Shown: positions 55,766 to 64,000 of the stretch, piece by piece | Layout: each line of letters opens with the position of its first letter | How positions within the stretch are numbered: the first letter of the stretch is position 1 | Origin: Tupaia tana | Taxonomy: Eukaryota > Chordata > Mammalia > Scandentia > Tupaiidae | Length of the DNA stretch: 64,000 bases | Direction: 5' to 3' | Assembly: GCA_026018925.1 (NCBI GenBank) | Contig: JAKSZU010000012.1 | Coordinates: forward strand, 30,493,814 to 30,557,813 | Notes under the pieces: model-generated | Databases searched by the model: none | The model's input: the letters and a program-made list of their open reading frames with translations, nothing else | What the model was told of the DNA's origin: nothing | Position numbers and translations under genes: made by a program

Positions 55766-56250
55766 CTGAGTGTCTAGACATCCCAGATGCCCTCTAGGCC
55801 TGGAGATGCAGCCTCAAACAAAACCAAGGGTGCCCTGGTGCTTCCAGACAGCGAGGGGACCTGTCTGTAAACGGAGATGCTGCGCATCAGGGAACGCAGG
55901 GGCTGGGCAGCACGGGAGGAGAGGATGTGACAAGGTAGGGTACTGCTTTCAATCAAGAGCTCTGGAAGGCCCGTCTGAGATGATGTTTGAGCAGAGACCT
56001 GGAGGAAGTGAGGGGGCAAGTCAGGTGGGTGTCTGAGGGGAAGAGCTTTGCCAGCAGAGGAACAGTGAGCGCAGAGGTCCTGAGGGGTTTGAGAAATGGT
56101 CAGGAGGACCGTGTGGATGGAGCGAAGTAGGAGGTCAGAGGTCAGAGAGGTACGGGAGGGGAGGGATTAGGACGAGGCTAGCCAACAGGAAGTCGGCCTT
56201 TACCCAAGGTGGGAAGGGGCAGGCACTGGAAGGTTCTCTGTAGCGCAGTG
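55766..56250 (+). repeat. L2
   Basis: GAGCAGAGACCTGGAGGAAG, CAGAGGTCCTGAGGGGTTTG and GGAGGTCAGAGGTCAGAGAGG follow the L2 3' line order. Confidence 0.75.
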
Positions 56251-56263
56251 CCCTGATCTGACT

Positions 56264-56345
56264 CAGACTGTGCCACATCCCACCGGGTTCTTCCCTGCAG
56301 CCACCATGAACCCACCGAGCCCCAGCCTGTGCACCTCCTGGGACC
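56264..56345. repeat. Local duplicate C1 (partner at 56704-56785)
   Basis: Shares CATCCCAC, CTGCAGCC, CCATGA and CCAGCCTGTG, CTCCTGGGAC in order with the partner, about 75% identity. Confidence 0.7.
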
Positions 56346-56703
56346 GTGCGCTCTGGCAGGCCAGTGGGGGCGACTGCAGGAGCGGGGCTGGAGGCAGGAG
56401 GCCACTCAGGAGACCGCTGGGACAATCTGGAGAGGAGACCATGTTAGTGTGAGCTGGACCAAGGTGACAGGGTGGAGGGTTTTTCCTGTAGCCCAGAGGG
56501 CTTCCCCAGAGCCTGGACTCTACATTCAAAGTGAACCCAGAGCTGCCACAGCTCCCTGGCTGAGCCACGTGTGAGGGTTGCTCAGGGTGGGGAGCGGGTG
56601 TGGACTGGGGCTGGGGGCTGCGCTGGCCACCTCTGCAGATCACATCAGCTTGGTTCAAGTCTAGGTGGGTGGAGCCAACACAGAATTTCAGTGAGGCAGA
56701 TGA

Positions 56704-56785
56704 CAGTGTCATATCCCACGAGGTCTCCTCTGCAGCCGCCATGACACCCACCCAGCTCCAGCCTGTGTATCTCCTGGGACGAGGA
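56704..56785. repeat. Local duplicate C2 (partner at 56264-56345)
   Basis: Same orientation, about 440 bases downstream. It could be a local duplication or two old interspersed copies. Confidence 0.7.
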
Positions 56786-57429
56786 GCACATGCCACCCAA
56801 GGCCACCCTGTCCCTTCCATCCGACCCTCCAGCCAGGTGGGCACTGCCACAGCTCCAACGTCCAGATAGAAAATGAGCCCAGAGCTGGCAGAGGTCTGCT
56901 TGCAGCCGTGGGCCTGAGTGTGGAACTGGGCTCCAGGTGCCCTGACTCTCAGGCACTCCAGCGGCCCCACAGAATTCCCACTGAGCAGGGTTGGCGGGGA
57001 TGGCAGTGGCCCGCCGGGGAAGGGGGAGCCCTCATTTCCCAGAAAGGCTTGCAACCCAGGCGTACTTACTGGGATTTGTGCCCAGGCAGCCTGGCGCCTT
57101 GCTGGCAGGCCCTGAAACGAGGGCCCCAGGTCCCCTGGGATGCAGGGGCCTAGTAGAGCTGCCCCCCCCCATGGGAGTTGATTCCCCTCTTCCTCTTCTT
57201 AGCTCCCAGGGCCTCTGGGGCATTCCAGGGTGGACGGATGCAGAGAAAAACTGCCAGCTGCTGGGCTCTGAGCAGCAAGGGAGCCCCCACCGGTGACAGG
57301 CAGGGTGTCTGAGTCACTGGAGGGGCGGCCCCTCCAGGAGCTGTGAGTTTACCAGGGGTGTCCTGGGATACACACAGAAGTCCCACGAGTAGCTAGGAGG
57401 CTTGGCCTCCCACCCAGCCTCACCACTGC

Positions 57430-57690
57430 TCTGCTGGGAGTGATGGTTAAGGAGGCTGGATCCCATACGGCCGACTACACGGTTTGCGTTCTAGACCCGG
57501 TTTGCGTTCTAGACCCGAGGATTTGAGAAGCAACTGGGCGTGCACATGTCAATGTGCCCAGATCCTGAAAGGAAAAATGAAAGAAAAGGAATTGCTATAG
57601 GGCCGTTCCCCAAAGGAGGTGCTTTCTTGCTTTCCCTCTCTCATGCTGTCTCTCCCAGATAGCACACATGGCAAAATTAAAAGAAACAAT
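57430..57690 (+). mobile_element. tRNA-derived SINE with duplicated B box
   Basis: Head GGAGTGATGGTTAAGGAGGC; the 18-base unit GGTTTGCGTTCTAGACCC is present twice in tandem; end AGCACACATGGCAAAATT. Confidence 0.82.
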
Positions 57691-57943
57691 TAGTCCCCGC
57701 TCTTCTCAGAGCCACATATTCAGGTTCCTCTGTGAGTCACTGGGCTCTGTGCTGAGCCTCAGCCTCCTAGGCCCAGAACCTCCTCCCAGAGCCGATGAGG
57801 GCAGAAGTGCGTGCAGGCAGGGTCTCGGCCCTGGCGGCCACAGGGCAACAGCTGTGGTGTGGGGGGGCCCAAACCCAGCCTGCCCCTAGGGCTCTTTCCC
57901 CTACGCTGCGGCTGCTCTGGGTTTCCCTTCCCCAACACGCATG

Positions 57944-57974
57944 TAAATACATACACACACGCGCACACACACGG
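57944..57974. repeat. CA-rich microsatellite
   Basis: Interrupted CA repeat (ACATACACACACGCGCACACACACGG). Confidence 0.7.
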
Positions 57975-58207
57975 CCTTTCCCCACAGCTGGAAGGTTGGG
58001 GTGCCAGGGATGCCTGCTTGTGCTGGTTATTTCCCGTGGGGCTCAGGGAAGTCACCAGGTCCTAATTCCCTCCCTGGCAGGTAGAGGGTGAGAAGGGAGA
58101 GCTGAAGGCCCCAGGCTGGGACGAGCCTGAGCTGGCCCAGGGTCTAGGCTGGCCTGGGTGGAATATCCGTTTCCTGTGCTGCTGTAGAGAATGTTGGTGG
58201 CTGACAA

Positions 58208-58505
58208 CAGTGCAGGCTTCTTTTCTTTTCTTTTTATTTTTAGAGACATTTTTGCTATAGGGTGCATGTGCTCGCTGGAAAGACAAAGAGAGAGAGACAG
58301 AAAGCAAGAAATCACCCCCTGGGGAGATGGCCACCCTGCAATTCCTTCTCGTCCATTCTCCTCTTGGGATCTTGGGCATGCGCTCACACTCGCCCAGCGG
58401 CGTGAGTTTTAAACTGCCGGGTCTGGGACTCAAACCAGGGTCGATACATGGGAGTCAGCTACGTAACCATTATGCCAGCTGCTGGTCCTCAGCACAGGTT
58501 TCTTC
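58208..58505 (-). mobile_element. tRNA-derived SINE with target-site duplication
   Basis: Reverse body 58224-58489. Imperfect flanks CAGTGCAGGCTTCTT and CAGCACAGGTTTCTT. Confidence 0.92.
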
Positions 58506-58670
58506 CTTGGAAATGGAGTCACTGAGTTAAAATCCAGACACTAACAGGGCCGTGTGTCTTCTGGGGCTTCAGTAAAGTCCATGTCCTTGTCTTTTCCAGC
58601 TCTGCAAGAGGCCAGACCCCTTGGTTCACAGGCCCTTCCTCCCCATCCAGAACTGGTGGTGCTAGACCTG

Positions 58671-58748
58671 GAGGATGATTTCTCGCTTTATGACTCTCTG
58701 TCTCTGTCTCGGTGAACGTACACACCCTATTGCAAAAAGTCTAACAAA
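58671..58748 (+). mobile_element. 3' end fragment of a tRNA-derived SINE
   Basis: GATGATTTCTCGCTTTATGAC, CACACCCTATTGCAAAAAG. Head and most of the body are absent. Confidence 0.75.
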
Positions 58749-58892
58749 AAACAAAGCTGGCAGGGCTGGCAGGTGGCATGGTGCTTAAGGGTGCTGGACT
58801 CCCACATTGCTGGCCACGGTTCAAGTCCCGGACCTGGTGGCTTGCTTTCTCACTTTCTCTCTCTCTTTCACTCTGTCCCTCTCTAGTCAAAT

Positions 58893-58924
<32 letters not shown>

Positions 58925-58973
58925 AATAAGGTCAAATAAAATAATTCTTAAAAAAAATGAACAAACAAAGCTG
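58749..58973 (+). mobile_element. tRNA-derived SINE, short form, with target-site duplication
   Basis: Body 58761-58961. GGTGGCTTGCTTTCTCAC junction, then AGTCAAATTTAAATAAATAA and a long TAAA repeat. Flanks AAACAAAGCTGG on both sides. Confidence 0.93.
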
Positions 58974-59924
58974 GTGGCACAGTGTCTTCAAATTCGGTCT
59001 CTCTGTCCCTCCTGCTTCCTTCTTTAAGGCCCTTTGGGGTTCCCCTGGGCCCACCTGGGTAACCTGGGTACTCTTTCCATCTCAGAGTCCTTCATCACAG
59101 CGGCAAGTCCTTCGCCGTGGGAGATAACACATTCACATGGGCTGGCATTAGCACACGGACATTTCTGGGGCCCACTGCACAGGTGGGCAAGGGCCCTGAG
59201 GTGCTGAGCCCCTGGGAGCTGGTCCTGGGGCAGAGTGTGACTCAGACCCACCCCTCTCCTGCCTTCACTTCTCTTCATATCCTTTTGTCTCTCATTCATT
59301 CATTCATTCACGTAGCAGTCAGTCATGAGGCCCCCTGAAGGGCAGTAGAGGCACACAGGGAGTTTGCCAGGGACTTCAGCACGAGCCCCAGCCCCCTGAG
59401 GTGGGTAGAGGGTGAGGGAAGCTGAGCCAGGCCTGGTGGGGCAGGGACTTAAGTGCCAGTGGGTCCCTTGGGGACGAGTCTGGTTTCCAGGTCTGGCTGC
59501 TGCTAGGATTGCTAACTAGGAATTGGGATGGAGCAGCCCCCAACGGAGGGCAGTCGGCAGAAGGCTTGAGAGCCAGGCCTGCAGGGAGAGTGGGCCTGGG
59601 GAGGGGGCTGTCCCAGTCGAGGGCATAGCTGGGACTTGGAGACAGATGGAAATGAGCACCCATCCCCATGTGCTGGGAAATCTATGCTGGGGACTGGGGG
59701 CCCTGGTGATGTCGGACCAGAGGGCCCATCAGGTTCCTTCAGTCCTGTGCGGCCAAGGGGCCTCCCAGGAGGTGGCTTGTGGAAGATACGAGCACAGCCC
59801 AGAGGCCTTCTCCCCGAGGCTGGCTCTGGGACCCGGGAAAGCACTTACGGACTCCGCTGCAACGGGGTAACAGGGCAGTGTTCCCTTAGTCCAGGGGTTT
59901 ATCGTTAGCATCCATGGAATAGTG

Positions 59925-59985
59925 CTAAGGGCCTTGGCACATAGTAAGTGCTCAGGAAATGTTAGTTCTCCCCTCATGACGAGAT
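59925..59985 (+). repeat. MIR 3' end
   Basis: GTGCTAAGGGCCTTGGCACA, GTAAGTGCTCAGGAAATG. Confidence 0.7.
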
Positions 59986-60369
59986 GCTGAGATGTTATGA
60001 TTCTAAGATTCCTGGCACCACTTTCTAGCTGTGAGACAGAGACAAGCTCTCGGCGGGAAGGCTCACCTGGGTTCACCTGGGTGGGTGAATGACTCAGCAG
60101 CCTGGCCTTTGGAGGTAGGGAGGAGGTGGGCTGGGGGGGGGGGAGGTGAGCCAAGCGCCCTCTGTCCTTGCTCCAATCTCCACTCTCGCTCTCCCACTGT
60201 TACCATGGGCTCCACGCTGAACCCATCCTGGAGACCATGGCCATGCTGGGAGGCAGACCCATGGGGACTGGCCTGTGAGGTGTGCTCAGTCTTTCTGCCT
60301 CCTGTTCTGGGCCCGGGGCCCTCTATGGCGGGAAGTCTTTGAGTCTGTGCCTGGGCATTGGGTCAGACT

Positions 60370-60490
60370 GACAAGGGCTGAATCTTGGCTCTGACTCTGA
60401 CTCCCTCTAACCAGCCGATGGGCTCAGCTCGGAGCCTCAGTGTCCTGTCTGAAAAATAGGGACATTCAGGAGTTACTATGAGGGCCAGAG
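60370..60490 (+). repeat. MIR
   Basis: GAATCTTGGCTCTGACTCTG, GGAGCCTCAGTGTCCTGTCTG, AAATAGGGACATTCAG. Confidence 0.75.
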
Positions 60491-61252
60491 AGAGAAAGCT
60501 GTGGGGCCTGTGGGTCTACACAGCTCATAGGCAGGTAAGCCCTGCCCCCCACCCCAGCTGGACCTACACAGGGGGTCTACACAGCTCGCAGAAACCCACT
60601 TTTCTTAGTGCGTGCTCTTGGGATTTCAAGACGGATTCTCAGTTTCTTTCCAGAAGTCCAGGCCTCCCGGCTAGAGGGCACTTGTGATTTTGAGATTGCG
60701 ACTTCTTGGTTCTGAGATTCAGGGGTTGGGGAGGGGTGAGGCCAGTCCTAGCCAGTGGGGGGATGGCAGGGGGCTGGGCGGAGGGCTGGACCAAGGGAGC
60801 AAGCAAGGTTGGTGTCTGTTTCCTGTTTATTGGTTCCCAGGGGTGAGCAGGCCCTGCTCCCAGCAGTAGCCTGTGGAGCAGCGGGGAGGGAGGCCCGGGG
60901 TCCTGGCTGCCAGCCAGCCCACAACCAGGCCTCCTGGGACTGCTGAGACCCCACTCTCCACCCGCTGGACAAACATGCAGTCCTTTCCCAGGACAGGGCA
61001 CTGGCGGTTAAGGAGCAGATGTGAAAGGGAAGGGGGGAAGGATGGGAAGGGACCCCTCCCCCAGTAAAAGCCCTCTGACTCTGCCTTTCTTTGTTGTCCA
61101 GTGTCTCTGAAGTCTGGCTGTCCCCCTCTGTTCTTCTCTGTCTCTCTGGGGTGGGGCCTGATAGGGAGACCAGGGGGAGAGGAGGGGGAAGAGGACCGGG
61201 GCTCTGAGAGCCAGAGTGTCTACCTGCAAAACCCTTAGAAACCTGAGTATAG

Positions 61253-61511
61253 TCTTTTTTTTTTTTTTTTGCATTTGCTATGGGGTGTGTGTGGTCCCTA
61301 GAGGGAGAGAGACAGAGAGAGAGAAAGAGAGGAAGCAACCCCCCAGGAAGGATGTAATCCTGCAATCCCTTCTCCATTCTTCTCTCAGGATTTTGGGCAT
61401 GCACGCACACATGCTAGGAATATTTTTCAAGCTGCTAGGTCTTAGGACTCGAACCTTGCAACTGACCATGTGAGATCCAGCACCTTCACCACCGCGCCTC
61501 TGGCTGGCCCA
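61253..61511 (-). mobile_element. tRNA-derived SINE
   Basis: Reverse copy: T15 tail, TTTGCTATGGGGTGTG, GGATTTTGGGCATGCACG, head GCCTCTGGCTGGCCC. Confidence 0.9.
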
Positions 61512-61539
61512 ACCGGCATGTCTTCTAACCATCCCTTCT

Positions 61540-61640
61540 TTCTGCATTATTTAAATGAAGAAACAGGCCCACCAAGGAGAGGGGTCTTGCCCAAGGCCAT
61601 GCAGCAGTGAACCAAGCCCAGAAATCTTCCCCTGGCACCT
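61540..61640 (-). repeat. MIR
   Basis: TTAAATGAAGAAACAGGCCC, CTTGCCCAAGGCCATGCAGC. Confidence 0.7.
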
Positions 61641-62384
61641 CACCATTGCTCCAGCCCACTGGGATGGCTGGGTGTCAGGGCCCTCTGACAGTCCTTGACA
61701 GGGAGGTGTCACCGTCCACCTGGCATTCTAGGAAACTGGCCTGAGCTAAGGCGGGGCAGGGAAGCCTCTGTGTTAAGAGGCCAGGAGGACAGGAAGGTCT
61801 CAGTTTGACTAGGGCCTGCGGGAAGGGGCTCTGTGCACTCCGGTGGAAGGCGTCACCTGCCCAGTTCCATGGCCTGGGCAGGCGGAGCCATGGAGGTTAG
61901 GAGCTGAGGGGTAGCCCTGCCAGCCTGGCATATGAGAAAGTGTCCTCTGGTTAAGGGAGCAACTGGGTTGGAGAGAGAAGGGAGGTTAAAAAGCTTGTGC
62001 TTAGGGATGTAGAGATGGTGAAAAGTAGGCTGGCTGGGGAAAGATTTGGGGGTAAAATCTGAGGATTTGAATTTAGGCTCAGAGGCCCTAACAGAGGCTG
62101 GGGTGGGGAGCAGGGCCCATCTTCCTATGACACAGGAAATGTGACAGTGGGTCAGGGTGCAGGGGCTGAGTTGTCCCCCTGCCTCTAGGGGGGTGCCCAG
62201 TCCCTGCCTCAGTGCCTGGTACGCATCCTGTCTGCCTTCCGCTCCCTGCTCAGTGCGAGTCCCTGCCCCTCAAGGGGTTGCTGGGAACAGCAGTGGTCCC
62301 GGCTACCCCCCCCCCACCCAGGTCTTCTGGAGGGGGGCTGGTGTGGGGAGTGTATGTGGAGGAGAGAAGGAGTGTCCTGTGCTG

Positions 62385-62460
62385 CCTCGCTGGCTCCCTG
62401 CCTCAGTTTCCCCATCTGTGAAGTAGGAGTCCCAGGTGCGGCAGAGCCCGGAGAGCTCTG
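62385..62460 (+). repeat. MIR fragment
   Basis: GCCTCAGTTTCCCCATCTGTG. A second such relic is at 62650-62700 (GAGCCTCGGTTTCCCCATC). Confidence 0.6.
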
Positions 62461-63699
62461 GACCAGAGGGGAACTGGGGTGGAACGTCTGGAAGGGGGAC
62501 AGGCAGCACTACGGTGGGCCCTGGACTTGGGGACAAGAAACTCTGATATTTGTACCATCGAGCCTGAGACCAGAGCTAGTCTGTGACCCTGAAGCCCTGG
62601 AGGCCTTCCTGGAGATGGGTAGGGCAGGGGATATAGGGAGAGAGAGTCCCTCAGAGCTGGACCCCGATCTGAGCCTCGGTTTCCCCATCAAATGCTAATA
62701 TGCCCAGACCCTCCTCTCCCCCAGCCTGGACCAGAGCTTCCAGGCCTCTCCCCAGGCCAGCGGGGGCGTTGCCTGGGGCGGGTAAGGAATTTCCGAGGGA
62801 ACAGCTAAATTCAGCCCCAGCTAAAAATAGTACTGGGCCTGGCCCCAAGGCTGGAGGAGGAGGAGGAGGAGGAGAGGTGGAGGGTGGGGCAGGGCATGCA
62901 TCCCTGCTGCCCCACCTCACAACCTGGCCACAGCCTGGCAGGGGAGGCCTCCTCTGTTCCCTCACACCGGGCCCTGCACTCCAGGCCTTTCTCTCACGGA
63001 AGCCTCTGGCAGCCTTCTCTCCTCCCGCCCTCTGGCCTTGGCCCTGCCCCTCCCGGAATCTTGCTCCTCTGTCCGGGTCCTGTCTCCTCTGACCATCCAC
63101 AGCTCTCTGCCTCCCTCAGCGGAGCCAGACCCAGACGGAGCTCTGGCCAGAACCGGTCTGCAGTAGTGGTCGCTGGGTAGGCCTGAGTCCCCCTGGCTTC
63201 CTAGCCCAGGCGTCAGGGACTGCCCCACCCCAGGACGCATAGTTACTGCGCTGTGTTTAGTGGGACTTACCTTAAAGGCTCTGGGTATGGAGAGGTGGGT
63301 GACAGTCCCCCTTCGCCCTGTGGCCCCTGCTTGGTTCTGGTCCGATGGCCCCCCCCCACGCCAAGCCCTCCTCTTCCTGGCACCCATGGAACCTCCATCC
63401 TCATTTATTAAATAAATGATATGGGAGAGGCAAGGGAGGCACTGGGTCCTGCCCTGGGGGAGTTCCCAGGCTGCCCTGGGGACCAGGCACGGGGAAGCCA
63501 GCCAGTGGGCAAAGGCCTGAGTCAGATGCCAATGCTCAGAGAGGGTGAGACGCCTAGCTCCGGTCACAGAGCCCACGAGAGATGTGCTACTGGGACCCTG
63601 GTCACCTCGTCCAAGGCTGAGTGCGCATCGTGCTGGGTGCAGAGATGAGGGAGGGAGCCAAGACGAAGGCCTGGAGGTCAGGCCACAGTGCCTGGCTGG

Positions 63700-63860
63700 C
63701 TGTGGCACCATCAGGGCCAAGAGCCACAGCAGTGATGGCGAAACTCTGCCATGGTCCAGTACTCATGACAACCCCATGGGCAGGGACTGTCACCCTGGTG
63801 TCCGGATGAAGAACTCTTGGCACAGCACCGGGAAACAATTGGCACAGGTTAGGAAAATGA
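63700..63860 (-). repeat. Possible MIR relic
   Basis: CATGACAACCCCATGGGCAG resembles reverse MIR (TCACAACAACCCTATGAGG). Weak. Confidence 0.35.
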
Positions 63861-64000
63861 ACTGAGCCCAGGCTTGGAGATTTGAGAGCCAGACCGCCCG
63901 GCCTGGGACGCATGATGGTACGGCAGGCCCTGGCTTTCAGGACGTCGCAGGGGAGCGGCGCTGCCGCTACAGCAGGTGTTGGGAAGGAGAGGGTGGGGTC

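Larger units (their letters stand above)
51072..64000 (+). other. ARHGEF17: ARHGEF17 intron 1 (5' part, continues past the window)
   Basis: No exon matching the expected start of the DH-coding part (DMRKHVAMTLLD) is visible in any frame. Content is GC-rich unassigned DNA with MIR/L2 relics and SINEs concentrated at 55.3-55.8, 57.4-57.7, 58.2-59.0 and 61.3-61.5 kb. The stretches 51078-52779, 59000-59900, 61641-62380 and 62700-63700 hold no gene or clear mobile element that I can recognise. Confidence 0.8.

Noticed and set aside
56263..57054. 263-codon open frame on the reverse strand in ARHGEF17 intron 1
   Set aside because: GC-rich, no known domain, contains a direct repeat caused by the local DNA duplication, and has no splice or promoter signs. 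Likely chance.
1910..61511. Many repeated proteins such as MAMSLDSHVVDRGS and its relatives
   Set aside because: These are translations of the tRNA-derived SINE body, not genes or a dispersed gene family.
62962..63720. 252-codon reverse-strand open frame near the right end
   Set aside because: No recognisable domain, overlaps other chance frames, no supporting signals.
1..64000. True tRNA genes
   Set aside because: A and B boxes occur only inside SINE copies; none folds with an intact acceptor stem and anticodon arm that I can see.
1..64000. CRISPR arrays, operons, insertion sequences or phage
   Set aside because: The window is mammalian. The regularly recurring units are SINEs at irregular spacing with target duplications.

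Overview
This is a stretch of a placental mammal nuclear genome. It has two recognisable protein-coding loci, both on the + strand: the coding exon of P2RY6 (UDP-activated GPCR P2Y6) at 34693-35652, and the large first coding exon of ARHGEF17 (TEM4/p164 RhoGEF) at 47880-51071, preceded by a CpG-rich promoter. P2RY6 followed by ARHGEF17 is the order known from human 11q13.4, so P2RY2 would be expected to the left of the window. The rest of ARHGEF17, with its RhoGEF (DH) and PH domains, should lie to the right.

Layout: 1-34650 is sequence upstream of, or intronic to, P2RY6. It is largely interspersed repeats and unassigned DNA; non-coding 5' exons of P2RY6 may be here but cannot be placed from sequence alone. 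34693-35652 is the P2RY6 coding exon, and about 35653-46700 is intergenic. About 46700-47879 is the ARHGEF17 promoter and leader, 47880-51071 its exon 1, and 51072-64000 is intron 1. I found no further exon in the intron.

Repeats carry most of the species information. About 44 copies of a tRNA-derived SINE (A box, B box, a long non-tRNA body, ending near CCCTATAGCAAAAA plus an A tail) are scattered in both orientations. Ten are young, CpG-rich copies, most of them with clear target-site duplications. There is a short variant with two shared internal deletions, an older variant with a different head, two 7SL-derived monomers and two tRNA/7SL composite SINEs. I saw no Alu dimers, B1/B2, carnivore CAN, horse ERE, pig PRE or AfroSINE. 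7SL-derived SINEs point to Euarchontoglires. Composite tRNA/7SL SINEs together with an abundant private tRNA SINE best fit a tree shrew (Scandentia, Tupaia); colugo is the main alternative. This is an inference from memory of family descriptions, not a database match.

Older layers are MIR and L2 fragments, 3' ends of L1 elements, a MER1-like hAT transposon and a mariner-like MITE. Nothing here looks like a wholly new molecular system. The most unusual items are the SINE family structure (shared-deletion variant, tandem duplication of one insertion with its target site, composites sharing one target duplication, and a CTCF-like motif in the SINE head), three local duplications of non-repeat-looking DNA, a nine-codon shortening of the P2RY6 N-terminus, and two short upstream ORFs in the ARHGEF17 leader.
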